From Streptomyces aculeolatus (lineage in GTDB: Bacteria > Actinomycetota > Actinomycetes > Streptomycetales > Streptomycetaceae), in the NCBI RefSeq assembly GCF_020400605.1, contig NZ_JAINRD010000010.1, positions 185,411 through 249,410 on the forward strand: 64,000 nucleotides of DNA, given 5' to 3'. The notes below the pieces were generated by a model. It saw only the letters and a program-made list of their open reading frames with translations. It did not search any database and was not told the DNA's origin. Positions 26,464 through 36,494 of this stretch are shown here, piece by piece; position 1 is the first letter of the stretch, and the number at the start of each line of letters is the position of its first letter. Position numbers and translations under genes: made by a program.

Positions 26464-27081
26464 TCAGCCGGCCCGGGCCCACCCGCGCAGCGCGCCGCGG
26501 TATGCCTCGGTCAGCCGCGTGATGACCTCGCGGCGGGAGAGCCCCGTCTCCCGCAGCAGGTCCTGGACCTCCCGCGGGTCGAAGATCACGTTGCTGAGGA
26601 ACAGGGCGTACTCGAGCATGTCGTCCGGGACGCCGATGTCGTCCATCAGCCCGCGCACGGGGCCGCTCCAGGCGTCCCGGGTGGCGACGATGATCTCGTT
26701 CCCGCCGTGCAGCCGCTCGAGGAAGCCCCGCCGGGAGCGGAGCTGCACCAGCGCCGGGCCGTGCTCGGCGAGCAGGTCCACCCACTTGTCCACGACGGCG
26801 TCGAACAGCGGCCGGCCCTGCGCGGCCGACGTCGCGCTGAAGTCGCGCAGCTCCTCGACGACGCTGAGCACGTAGGCGGCGAGCACGTCGTCCATCGAGG
26901 AGTAGTAGCGGTACGCGGTGGCCGGGCCGATCTCCGCGCGCGACGCGACCGCCTGCATCGTGAGCCGGTCGGGCGCCTCCCGGGCGAGCTCGCCGACGGC
27001 CTCCAGGAGGCGCCGGCGGTTGCGGCGGGTGTCGCTGCGCAGTTTGCGCCCCCCTCCCGGGGCGGCCTGCTGGTCGGCCAC
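26464..27081 (-). CDS. TetR/AcrR-family regulator
   Basis: A 205-aa regulator. The N-terminal helix-turn-helix spans about residues 15-60 (LTMQAVASRAEIGPATAYRYY) and a helical ligand domain follows. GTG at 27081 is chosen because GGAGGAG lies four bases before it; a possible ATG 18 bases upstream lacks a ribosome site. It precedes the hydrolase-to-monooxygenase run in the same direction and probably represses it. The gene-free 180 bp between them carries the two regulatory elements listed here. Confidence 0.9.
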   Translation of the reverse strand: MADQQAAPGGGRKLRSDTRRNRRRLLEAVGELAREAPDRLTMQAVASRAEIGPATAYRYYSSMDDVLAAYVLSVVEELRDFSATSAAQGRPLFDAVVDKWVDLLAEHGPALVQLRSRRGFLERLHGGNEIIVATRDAWSGPVRGLMDDIGVPDDMLEYALFLSNVIFDPREVQDLLRETGLSRREVITRLTEAYRGALRGWARAG

Positions 27082-27193
27082 GGGGCTCCTCCGCCTCATC
27101 GACGTGCAGGCAAAGGGTAGCGCCTCGGGGTACGGGCCGGCCGCACGCCCGTACGCGGCGGGCCCGCCCCCGCCGGCACATGCACCGGCACCG

Positions 27194-28384
27194 TCACGGG
27201 CCCGCGGCACCGAAGTAGCGGACGATGCGCTCCAGCCCGGTCCACAGGTCGTCCTCCGCGGTCGCGAACGAGATCCGGATGTGCCCCTCGCCCGAGGGCC
27301 CGTACTCGGCGCCGGCCCGCACCAGCACCCCCTGCCCGGCCAGCTCGCGGGCGACGTCCTCGGAGGGCACGCCGGTGTCGTAGCGGAGGAACCCGTAGAA
27401 CGCGCCCTCCGGCGGCACCAGATGCAGGCCGGGCACGCCGGACAGGCGCGCGACCGCCAGATCGCGCCGCCGCCGGTACCCGTCGACCATGGCCGCCACG
27501 ACGTCCTCCGGCAGCTCCAGGGCGGCCAGGGCCGCGTGCTGGACGGCGGTGTTCAGCGAGCCGTTCAGGCTCCGGTGCACGTGTGCCGCCGCGTCCACCA
27601 CCGCGCGGGGCCCGGTCAGGAACCCCACCCGCCAGCCGGTCATCGCGTACGTCTTGGAGAAGGTCTGCACGTACACGGTCCGGTCCCGCAGCGAGTCGAT
27701 CTCCAGCGCCGATGCCGGCTCGTGCCCCGGATAGATCAGCCGGTGGTACGCCTCGTCGCTGACGACAAGCGTGTCGGAGCCGTCCAGCAGCTCGCCGAGG
27801 GCCGCCAGTTCCTGCCTGCGGTGGACGATGCCCGTCGGGTTCGCCGGGTTCGAGAAGACCACCATGGCCGCGCCCGGGAGCGCGGCGGCCAGCGCGTCGA
27901 GGTCCCAGTGCAGGTCGGGGGCGAGCGGGACGTGGTCCACGGTGCCCCCGGCGAGGACGACCAGGTCGGCGTAGAGCGAGTAGGCGGGCTCCGGGATCAC
28001 CACGCGGTCGCCGGGGTCGATCGTCGCCAGCACCACCGCCGCCAGCGCGGCGGTCGCGCCGTGGGTGACCGCGATGTCGTCCGCGGTCCACGCCCGGTCC
28101 GGGCGGGCCGGCAGGCGGGCCGCGAGCGCGGCGCGCAGCTCCCGGATGCCGCGCTGGTCGGCGTAGTGGGTGTGCCCCCTGCGCAGGGCGGTCACGGCGG
28201 CGGCGATCACCGGCGGCGGGGTCGGGCAGTCCGGCTCGCCCATGGCCAGCGAGACGGTCCCGGGTGGCGCCGGGGCGAGGGCCGGGCGCCGCGAGAGGCG
28301 GCGCACCTCCGCGATCCGGAAGGCGGGCGCCACGGAGGAGGGACCGGGTGCGGGCGGCACGGAGGAGGGCGGCACGGCGGTCAC
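27194..28384 (-). CDS. PLP-dependent aminotransferase (class I/II)
   Basis: A 396-aa fold-type I aminotransferase. FSNPANPTG at 177-185, the PLP-phenol-binding segment SDEAYHRLIYPG at 209-220 and the Schiff-base Lys244 in TFSKTYAMTGWR are all clear, with Arg near the C-terminus in GHIRISFAT. It looks like an aspartate/aromatic aminotransferase-type enzyme. GTG at 28384 overlaps the stop of the RraA-like gene (GTGA), so both act together. The amino donor and keto acid are not predictable. Confidence 0.9.
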   Translation of the reverse strand: MTAVPPSSVPPAPGPSSVAPAFRIAEVRRLSRRPALAPAPPGTVSLAMGEPDCPTPPPVIAAAVTALRRGHTHYADQRGIRELRAALAARLPARPDRAWTADDIAVTHGATAALAAVVLATIDPGDRVVIPEPAYSLYADLVVLAGGTVDHVPLAPDLHWDLDALAAALPGAAMVVFSNPANPTGIVHRRQELAALGELLDGSDTLVVSDEAYHRLIYPGHEPASALEIDSLRDRTVYVQTFSKTYAMTGWRVGFLTGPRAVVDAAAHVHRSLNGSLNTAVQHAALAALELPEDVVAAMVDGYRRRRDLAVARLSGVPGLHLVPPEGAFYGFLRYDTGVPSEDVARELAGQGVLVRAGAEYGPSGEGHIRISFATAEDDLWTGLERIVRYFGAAGP

Positions 28385-29040
28385 CGGACCGCCGCCTCGT
28401 CGCCGGGGCGGGCGGCGAGGATGCGGCTGCGCAGCGCCGCCTCCTTCGCCACGATCCCGTCGACCGCGCCCGCCACCTCCCGCGCGCGGCGCCGCGGTAC
28501 GACGACGACACCGTCGGCGTCGCCGACGAGGACGTCGCCCGCCGCCACCACCACGCCGCCGACCGCCACCGGGGCGCCGACCGTGCCCGGCCCCTCCTTG
28601 AACGGTCCCGCGGGGGTGACGGCCCGCGCGTAGACCGTCAGGCCCATGTCGGACAGCGCCTGGACGTCGCGCACCGCGCCGTCGACCACCGCGCCGGCGA
28701 GCCCGGCGTTGACCATGATCTCGCCGATGAGGTCGCCGATCAGCGCGCGGGTCGTGTCCCCGTGCCCGTTGACGACCAGGACGTCGCCCGGCCGGGCCTC
28801 GTCGAGCGCCCGGTGGACGGCGAGGTTGTCGCCCGACCGCACGTCGACGGTGAGGGCGTTGCCCAGCAGCGCGGCGCGCTCGGTGACGAGCCGGATGCCG
28901 CCGTCCACGACGGTCATCCGCTCCAGCGCGTCGCCGACGTTGGCGGCCGGCACCTCCCCCAGCCGGCGGGTCTCCCCCGCCGCCACGCGGTCCCAGCCCG
29001 GAGTGACGGACACGCTGTCCGCCGCCGCGGCAATGAACAC
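28381..29040 (-). CDS. RraA-like / HMG-CHA aldolase family protein
   Basis: A 219-aa protein of the RraA fold. GDLIGEIMVNAGLAGAVVDG followed by AVRD at about 101-124 is the family's substrate and metal region (Arg-Asp at the end). Members include 4-hydroxy-4-methyl-2-oxoglutarate aldolases as well as RNase E inhibitors; co-translation with an aminotransferase favours an aldolase or oxaloacetate-decarboxylase-like role, possibly supplying or consuming a 2-keto acid. GTG at 29040 follows GGAGG by five bases. Confidence 0.8.
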   Translation of the reverse strand: MFIAAAADSVSVTPGWDRVAAGETRRLGEVPAANVGDALERMTVVDGGIRLVTERAALLGNALTVDVRSGDNLAVHRALDEARPGDVLVVNGHGDTTRALIGDLIGEIMVNAGLAGAVVDGAVRDVQALSDMGLTVYARAVTPAGPFKEGPGTVGAPVAVGGVVVAAGDVLVGDADGVVVVPRRRAREVAGAVDGIVAKEAALRSRILAARPGDEAAVR

Positions 29041-29068
29041 GATGGCCTCCGCTCTTAAATGAGGTAGT

Positions 29069-29079
29069 TATCTCAGATA
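29069..29079. promoter_or_regulatory. Short palindrome upstream of the RraA-like gene
   Basis: TATCTCAGATA is an 11-bp palindrome (five-base arms, one central base) 29 bp upstream of the GTG start, in an unusually AT-rich stretch. It could be an operator overlapping the promoter; no regulator gene is adjacent. Confidence 0.35.
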
Positions 29080-29181
29080 GGAGGACCATAGCCGCTCGGC
29101 CGGTCAACGACAACGGGCGGTCCGGCGGTACGCCAAAGGCGGCAGCCGGCACACCGCCGACCGCCGCCCTTGTCCCGGCCC

Positions 29182-31676
29182 CTACGACCAGCGCCGCAGC
29201 ACCGCCCGCGCCGGGAGGGTGACCGCGAGCAGCGCCAGGCCGCCCGCGCCGGCCACGAAGGACCCGTACACCAGCGGCGGCACGTACGGCGCCGTACCGG
29301 TCAGGCCGCTCATCATCGGGACCAGCGTGGCCGCGGCGATCGCCGTGCCGACGACCACGCCCACCGCCGAGACCAGCGCGCCCTCCCAGCGGAGCATCGC
29401 CAGCACCTGGCGCCGGGTGGAGCCGACGAGGCGCAGCGTGCCCAGCTCTCGGCGGCGGTCGAGGACCGTCATCACCAGGGTGTTGGCGGCGGCGACGGCG
29501 GCGAAGCCGCCGAGGACCGCGGCCATGGTCTTGTTGGACCACGAGCCCAGCTTCGCGTCGAGGCTCTTCTCGGTCGCGTAGCCGGTCGCGTCGGTGACCT
29601 CCCCCAGGCCGGTGAGCGACTCCTCCTCCCCGCCGCGGACCAGCAGCGTCGTGTCGAAGCCCGAGGTGACGTGCCCGTCCAGAGCCGCCCGGTCCATCGT
29701 CACCGTGCCCAGGCCGAGGCCCCGGCCGTAGACCGAGACGACCTCCGGGTCGGCCTTCGTGCCGTCCGGCAGGTAGAGCGGCAGCCGGTCGCCGACGGAG
29801 ACGCCCGCGGAGGACGCCAGGGTCCTGTCGATGGCGATCCGGTCCTTGCCGAGCCGGTCCAGGCTGCCTTCGCGTACGTCCAGGTCCTGCACCTTCGTCA
29901 GCTTGTCGGCGGAGGTGACCCCCTGGGTGGCCGCGCCCAGCAGCGACTTGAACTCGCCGGAGCCGACCGGCACCAGCACCTGCGTGTTGAGCACCCCGAC
30001 CGCCGTGTCCACGCCCGGTGCGCGGGCGGCGTCGGCCGCCGCGCCCGCCGGCAGCCCGGCCGGGTCGGTCACCACATGGTCCGCGGTGACGCCGGCGCGC
30101 AGCTGCTCGTCGGCGGCGTGGTTCTCGCTCGTGTTCATGAAGACGAGCGTCGAGGCGAACGCCATCGCGAGCGCGATCGGAGTGATCGCGGACGCGAGCC
30201 GGCGGGCGTTGGTACGGGAGTTGGCGGCTGCCAGGTGTGCGGCCGCGCCCGCGGCGCGCAGCGGCAGGCCGAAGAGGCTGGCGCACAGTCGTGCCAGCAG
30301 CGGGCCGAGCAGCCCGACGGCGAGCATGAAGCTCATCACGACGCCGAGGGAGGCACCGGCCGCGTCGTCCCCGGAGGAGTTGGCCGCGACGCCCGTGAGG
30401 GTCGCGCCGCCGGCGAGGGCGACGACGCCGAGTGCGGTACGGACCACGCCCGGCCGGGTGCGTTCCATCGACGCCTCGGTGAGCGCCTGGCCCGGCTTCA
30501 TCTTCGCGGGCCGCCGCCCCGCCGCCCAGCCGGCGCCGAGCGCGGTGAGCAGCCCGGCCCCGACGGCGGCGAGCAGCGGCAGCCCCGACACGTGCAGGTC
30601 GACCGCCTCCGGGACCGCGCCGCGGTCCCGGAGCTGCCCGAACCACCAGTGGGCGAGCCCGATGCCGGGCAGGGTGCCGAGGATCCCGGCGAGCGGCGCG
30701 ACGACCAGCGCCTCGGCGGAGACCGCGCGGCGGATCTGCCGCGGGGTGGCGCCGACGGCGCGCAGGAGCGCGAACTCCCGGGCCCGCTGCGAGACGGACA
30801 GCGCCACGGTCCCGGCCGCGGTGAAGACCGCGACGATGGCGGCGACGCCGCCGAAGGGGCCGCCGATGCCGAAGAGCGTGTCCTTGCCGTAGGCCAGGCC
30901 CGGGTCCTCGACGGCACCGCGGTCGTCGCCGACGTGCACCTGCGCGTCCGACCCGGCGAGGGCCTTCTTCACGGAGCCGGCGAGGGCGTCGGCGTCGGTG
31001 CCGTCCTCGGCCAGTACGGCGACGGCGTCCGCCTTGCCGGGGTGCCCGGCGAGCGCGGGCGCCTGGCCGTCCGCGAACCAGGCGAGGGAGCCCTGCTCTC
31101 CGCTGTCCCGTGCGGTGTCCCCCGCGCCGGCCTCGGCGAGGCCCGCGACGCGGAAGTCCTGCTTCCCGGACGCGGTCTCCAGCGCGACGGTGTCACCGAC
31201 GCCGGCCTTCGCGGCGCGGGCCGCGGCGGCGTCGAGCACCACTTCGCCGGTACGGGGCGCGCTGCCGGCCGTGAGTTCCGTACCGGTGAAGGCGTGCGAA
31301 CCCCAGCCGTGCGCGGTGAGCGGGCCGTCCCCGGTCCGTACCGGGAAGGTGAAGTCCGCGACCGCCTCCTCGGCGCCCGGCGCCCCGGCGGCCTTCGCGG
31401 CCAGCCCGGCGTCGAGGCGTGCGGTGTCCGGCAGGGGAACGGCCTCCTTCTCCAGGTCCTCGCCGCTGCCGGTGACGACGTACTCGTACTGGTCGGCCGC
31501 CGCGACGACCGGCGCCTTCTCGTACCGCTCGGCGGGCACCGAGGCGCGCAGGCCGGTTTCGAGCAGGATGCCGCAGGCCGTGACGATCAGCGCCGACATC
31601 ATCAGCACCACGAAGGTCCCGGCGAACGACGCGGGCTTGAAGCGGACGGCGGCGCGGGCGAGTCCGTTGGGGCGCA

Positions 31677-31680
<4 letters not shown>
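29182..31680 (-). CDS. FtsX-like ABC transporter permease
   Basis: An 832-aa MacB/FtsX-type permease: one membrane helix near the N-terminus (about 18-42), a large extracellular domain, then two FtsX blocks of three or four helices (about 270-480 and 700-830), the duplicated arrangement of lipoprotein or antimicrobial-peptide transporters. SQRAREFALLRAVGATPRQIRR and LDRRRELGTLRLVGSTRRQV are the twin coupling helices that contact the ATPase. ATG at 31680 overlaps the ATPase stop (ATGA). With the two-component system upstream it resembles envelope-stress or peptide-sensing efflux modules. Confidence 0.92.
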
Positions 31681-32588
<908 letters not shown>

Positions 32589-32646
32589 GATCCGCCCTTT
32601 CGTCATCTCTTCGTGCTGACGGCTGAAGAGTGCGCGGACGGCTGCC

Positions 32647-32698
32647 CGCCGGGCGTCATACCCGGGAGCCGATGTGGAGGTGGTACCGCGGTAGGGGG
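32647..32698 (-). promoter_or_regulatory. Two-part regulatory element, copy 2
   Basis: The 20-bp block (32647-32666) and the 15-bp block TACCGCGGTAGGGGG (32684-32698) are identical to those at 26400-26450, with the start-to-start distance changed by only one base. It lies between the response-regulator gene and the ABC ATPase gene, on the side expected for the ABC promoter. The adjacent response regulator is the obvious candidate binder of the palindromic TACCGCGGTA. Confidence 0.65.
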
Positions 32699-32738
32699 TG
32701 GCGGAGGGGCTGGCCCCACCCCCCGCCGGCGGCTGGCC

Positions 32739-33446
32739 CTACTCGCCGGGGGCGACCAGCCCCGATTCGTACGCGATGACGACGGCCTGCGCGCGGTCGC
32801 GCAGATCGAGCTTGGTCAGGACCCGGCTGACGTGCGTCTTCACCGTCTGCTCCGCCAGCACCAGCGTCTCCGCGATCTCCGCGTTGGACCGGCCGCGGGC
32901 CACCAGCGTGAGGACCTCGGTCTCGCGCTCCGTCAGGGCCTTCAGCCGCAGCGCGGGCTTGCCCCGGCCGGCGGGGCGCTGCCGGGCGAAGTCCGCGATG
33001 AGCCGCCGGGTCACCGACGGGGCGAGCAGCGCGTCGCCGGAGGCCACGACCCGTACCGCCGCGATGAGGTCCGCCGGCGGCGCGTCCTTGAGCAGGAAGC
33101 CGCTCGCACCCGCGCGCAGCGCCTCGTAGACGTAGTCGTCCACGTCGAAGGTGGTGAGCATCAGTACCCGTGGCCGGTGTTCCCCCACAGCCTGAACGGC
33201 GTGGGCGGTGCCCCCATCCCCCGCGGGCGGTGTCAGGATGCGGCGCGCGGCCTCCAGACCGTCCATCTCGGGCATGCGGACGTCCATCAGCACGACGTCG
33301 GGATGGACACGCCGGCTCAGCTCCACGCCCTGTACGCCGTCGGGGGCCTCCCCCACGACGTCGATGTCGCTCTGGGCGGCCAGCAGTGCGGCGAAGCCCG
33401 CCCGCACCATGGCCTGGTCGTCGACGATGATGACGCGCGTCGTCAC
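32739..33446 (-). CDS. NarL/LuxR-family response regulator
   Basis: A 235-aa two-component regulator. The receiver domain has acidic residues Asp9-Asp10, the phospho-acceptor Asp55 in LMDVRMP and a conserved Lys in LLKDAPP. A LuxR-type helix-turn-helix is at about 170-230 (LTERETEVLTLVARGRSNAEIA). GTG at 33446 overlaps the kinase stop (GTGA). It lies just before the FtsX-type ABC genes and probably activates them. Confidence 0.93.
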   Translation of the reverse strand: MTTRVIIVDDQAMVRAGFAALLAAQSDIDVVGEAPDGVQGVELSRRVHPDVVLMDVRMPEMDGLEAARRILTPPAGDGGTAHAVQAVGEHRPRVLMLTTFDVDDYVYEALRAGASGFLLKDAPPADLIAAVRVVASGDALLAPSVTRRLIADFARQRPAGRGKPALRLKALTERETEVLTLVARGRSNAEIAETLVLAEQTVKTHVSRVLTKLDLRDRAQAVVIAYESGLVAPGE

Positions 33447-34669
33447 CCGGGGTCCTTTCCGTTCAGGGGGAGGTGGGCCGCGACCCGGAAGCCGCCGTCC
33501 GGCAGCGGGCCGGCCTCGAAGGTGCCGTCGACGAGCCGGACCCGCTCGCGCATGCCGACGAGGCCGTGCCCGGTGCCGCTCTGCTCCAGCGGCCCGGCGG
33601 GCGGCTCCGGCGGCGGCCCGTTGACGACGAGGACGGTGAGCCGGTCGCCGGCGTCCGACAGCGACAGCGACACCCGCGTCGCCGCGCCCGGCGCGTGCCG
33701 TACGACGTTCGCCAGCGCCTCCTGCACGATGCGGTACGCGGACAGCCCCACCGCCTCCGGCACGTCGGCGTCACAGGGCGTGAACTCCACCGGCCCGCCG
33801 GCCCGTTCCGTCGCCGCCACCAACTGCCCGATCTGCGCCAGGTCCGGCTGCGGCGCGACCTCGCCGTGCGTCTCCTCGTTGCGCAGCACGCCGAGGAGCC
33901 GGCGCATCTCGCCCAGCGACTCGCGCGCGGTCGCCGCGATGGACGTGAACTCGCCGCGCACCTCCGGGGGCAGCTCGGCGAGCCGGTACTCCGCGGTGTC
34001 CGCCTGCACCGTGATGACGGACATGTGGTGCGCCACCACGTCGTGCAGCTCGCGCGCGATGCGGGCGCGCTCCTCCAGCAGCGTCCGCCTGCCGCGCTCC
34101 GCCTCGCTGATCGTTTCCTGCTCGGTCAGCCTGCGCTGCACCTCGTGCCGCTCCCGCAGCACGCCGGTGATCAGGAGGGTCACCCCGCCGAGGATCATCA
34201 GCAGGACGCTTCTGTCGTTCACCCGGTCGGGCGCGACGTACAGCAGCCCGACGTTCGCGCCCGCCGTCGCCAGCCACACCAGCACCAGCGTCCGGCGGGA
34301 CTCGCGCAGGCCGAGGGCGAGGCAGAGGCCGATGTACCCGACGATCTGCATCGGCGGGAACGGCCACTCCTGCCGCTCGCCGTAGTCGCCGCTGAGCAGC
34401 GCCAGCGCGCCGGCCACGTCGGCGGCGAAGATCACGTACCAGGCGAGCAGCGGCCGGGTGACGGCGAGCAGCAGCGGCGCCGACTGCGCGACGGCCAGCA
34501 GGCTCGCGACACCGGCGTTCAGGCCGTAGTCGACGGTGAGCACCCGGATGGTGGTGGGCAGGAGGGCGACGCACAGCACGAACGCCAGGCCCCACGGCAG
34601 CAGTCGCACCCACCGGTGCGACGCCGTCGCGAGCAGCGGGCGCGGGCGCTCCGGCTCCACGGACGTCAT
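33443..34669 (-). CDS. Sensor histidine kinase (HisKA_3 type)
   Basis: A 408-aa membrane kinase: four or five hydrophobic segments in the first 175 residues, no large extracellular sensor, then an HPK7-type dimerisation domain with His209 in RIARELHDVVAHH and an ATPase domain ending in GTGHGLVGMRERV. Kinases of this intramembrane-sensing shape often respond to membrane stress or to their partner transporter. It is co-translated with the response regulator. Confidence 0.93.
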   Translation of the reverse strand: MTSVEPERPRPLLATASHRWVRLLPWGLAFVLCVALLPTTIRVLTVDYGLNAGVASLLAVAQSAPLLLAVTRPLLAWYVIFAADVAGALALLSGDYGERQEWPFPPMQIVGYIGLCLALGLRESRRTLVLVWLATAGANVGLLYVAPDRVNDRSVLLMILGGVTLLITGVLRERHEVQRRLTEQETISEAERGRRTLLEERARIARELHDVVAHHMSVITVQADTAEYRLAELPPEVRGEFTSIAATARESLGEMRRLLGVLRNEETHGEVAPQPDLAQIGQLVAATERAGGPVEFTPCDADVPEAVGLSAYRIVQEALANVVRHAPGAATRVSLSLSDAGDRLTVLVVNGPPPEPPAGPLEQSGTGHGLVGMRERVRLVDGTFEAGPLPDGGFRVAAHLPLNGKDPG

Positions 34670-34767
34670 GGGCCCACCCTATGCGCGGCCGTACGGGGCC
34701 CGGTGCGCCCGCCCCGTGGACCGGGCGGGCGGGGTGGGGCCCGCCGTCCGGGCCGGGCTGAAGAAGC

Positions 34768-35607
34768 TCAGTGGCAGTGGCCGGGCTCGGCCGCCGGTCC
34801 GGTGCCGGTGGCGCCCAGGTCGTCGGAGCGGCCGGCGTCGATACGGGGCCACTGTGCTGTGGGACGTCCGCCCGGCCACTCCCGCAGCGGCGGCCAGTCG
34901 GGAGCCCCGCCCAGGGTCCGCGTGGCCTGCCCGAGACGCGGCCACTCCGCCGGTGAGTCCTCCCAGTCCTCCTGGCGCCCGAACGCCGTGAGATCCATGA
35001 GCGCGTAGCTGTAGTCCACCGCCTCGGCCCCGCGGCGCTTGGTCCAGTAGGTCTCGAAGACGCGGTCGCCGTCGCGCAGGTAGCACACCAGGTGGAACAA
35101 ACCGAGCTCCCGGCCGACAAGAAGCGATTCGAGCGAGGGCTGGGCGGAGTACCACGGCATCGCCCAGCCCATGAAGTCCCGGTAGCGCAGGCTCTCCTCG
35201 TAGGACGTCTGCGCGTCCCCGAAGCCGTAGGCGGTGTTCCGCCCCTGGCAGAACACGGCGAAGGTGATGTCGCGGGAGTGCAGATAGGCCAGCTCGCCCA
35301 CGTGGCTCATCACCCAGGTGCAGCCTTCGCACTGATCGGCGGCCGGCCGGCCGGGCCACCACATGAAGTAGTAGGCGATCATCTGACGTCGGCCTTCGAA
35401 CGCGTCCAGGAGCGTCACGGGGCCGTCCGGCCCCAGCAGCCGGCTGTCCGCGGCCACCTCGACCATGGGGAGCCTGCGGCGCGCGGCGGCGATCGCGTCG
35501 CCTTCGCGGGTGTGGGCCTTCTCCCTCGCCCGCAGCGCCTCCAACTGCTGTTCGAAGGCGGCGCGGTCGGCCACCGGCGGTTGCGCCTTGCTCGGGTTCT
35601 CGGCCAT
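34768..35607 (-). CDS. DUF899 (thioredoxin-like) protein
   Basis: A 279-aa soluble protein of the DUF899 family. YYFMWWPGRPAADQCEGCTW holds a CxxC pair where thioredoxin-fold proteins have theirs, and FCQGRNTAYGFG, YWTKRRGAEAVDYSYAL are also typical. A disulfide or peroxide-related role is possible but unproven. ATG at 35607 has AGGAG upstream; longer readings lack a ribosome site. The gene stands alone and is transcribed away from the EF-hand gene. Confidence 0.85.
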   Translation of the reverse strand: MAENPSKAQPPVADRAAFEQQLEALRAREKAHTREGDAIAAARRRLPMVEVAADSRLLGPDGPVTLLDAFEGRRQMIAYYFMWWPGRPAADQCEGCTWVMSHVGELAYLHSRDITFAVFCQGRNTAYGFGDAQTSYEESLRYRDFMGWAMPWYSAQPSLESLLVGRELGLFHLVCYLRDGDRVFETYWTKRRGAEAVDYSYALMDLTAFGRQEDWEDSPAEWPRLGQATRTLGGAPDWPPLREWPGGRPTAQWPRIDAGRSDDLGATGTGPAAEPGHCH

Positions 35608-35759
35608 ATCCGGCTCCTGGGATCGCTTCGTCGTGGCTGCGGGGTCGCTTCTCAGCACCGTAGCCGCCGGCCGGGATCGCGGGCGTATGCCGCACGGCAG
35701 CACCGCGCACGCAAGCACATCGTGGAAGCAGTCTGGTTGTCCCAGGTGAGGCATCCGAC

Positions 35760-35790
35760 TTGTCACATACGCTCATTCAGCAGTTTTTAT
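35760..35790 (+). promoter_or_regulatory. Candidate promoter for the EF-hand gene in a 313-bp divergent gap
   Basis: The gap 35608-35920 has no gene I can support. TTGTCA at 35760-35765 followed 18-19 bases later by the T-rich hexamer TTTTTA/TTTTAT (35784-35790) is a plausible promoter reading right. It would leave a leader of about 130 bases before the chosen EF-hand start. Confidence 0.35.
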
Positions 35791-35920
35791 GTCACCAAAA
35801 GCGGAGATCGGGAGCCTGGGGCCCGTCATGGGGCTTCGATGGGTCATGGCCGCTGCACGCGGCTGCGCAGAGGCCCTCATTGACCCAGGCCCGGAATCGT
35901 CGGGTCGCAGAAGACAGGTG

Positions 35921-36460
35921 ATGGAAATGCGAGACGAGGCCGCCAAGCGGGTCGAGCTGGTCTTCTCCCTCTTCGACGCCAACGGCAACGGAGTCATCGA
36001 CTCCGACGACTTCGACCTGATGACGGGCCGTGTTCTGGAGGCGGCGGCCGCTTCGGACGAGGGCGCCCAGGCCGCCATCCAGGCCGCGTTCCGCCGCTAC
36101 TGGACGACGCTGGCCACGGAACTGGACGCCAACGGCGACGGCGTGATCACCGTGGACGAGTTCCGTCCGTTCGTGCTCGACCCCGAGCGTTTCGGTCCCA
36201 CGATCGCCGAGTTCGCCGAGGCCCTTTCCGCGCTCGGCGACCCCGACGGAGACGGCCTGATCGAGCGTCCCCTCTTCGTATCGCTGATGAAGGCGATCGG
36301 CTTCGAGGAGCCGAACATCCACGCCCTCTTCGACGCCTTCGGCCCGGACACCGAGGACCGCATCACCGTGGCCACGTGGGCCGTCGGCATCAAGGACTAC
36401 TACGCGCCGGACATGGCCGGGATCCCGGGCGACCAGCTGGTGTCCGCGCGAGCCGTCTGA
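35921..36460 (+). CDS. EF-hand calcium-binding protein (calerythrin-like)
   Basis: A 179-aa cytoplasmic protein with four EF-hand positions. Loops 1 (19-30, DANGNGVIDSDD) and 2 (69-80, DANGDGVITVDE) are canonical. Loop 3 (107-118, DPDGDGLIERPL) lacks the acidic residue at position 12, and loop 4 near 138-149 is degenerate. The layout matches calerythrin-type sarcoplasmic-like calcium proteins of actinomycetes, thought to buffer calcium. ATG at 35921 is chosen by family fit (a second Met is two codons later); an upstream in-frame ATG at 35789 would add 44 residues unlike the family. Confidence 0.88.
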   Translation: MEMRDEAAKRVELVFSLFDANGNGVIDSDDFDLMTGRVLEAAAASDEGAQAAIQAAFRRYWTTLATELDANGDGVITVDEFRPFVLDPERFGPTIAEFAEALSALGDPDGDGLIERPLFVSLMKAIGFEEPNIHALFDAFGPDTEDRITVATWAVGIKDYYAPDMAGIPGDQLVSARAV

Positions 36461-36494
36461 CACGGTCCGTCAGCGCCCTTCCCGGCCGCGGGCG

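Noticed and set aside
27194..30646. One long leftward frame joining the aminotransferase to the FtsX region
   Set aside because: Only 27194-28384 has aminotransferase features; upstream it is out of frame with RraA and FtsX, which have correct motifs in their own frames.
34670..34767. GC-rich inverted repeats as terminator between DUF899 and the sensor kinase
   Set aside because: Several overlapping imperfect pairings exist but none is a clean stem, unlike the other terminators here.
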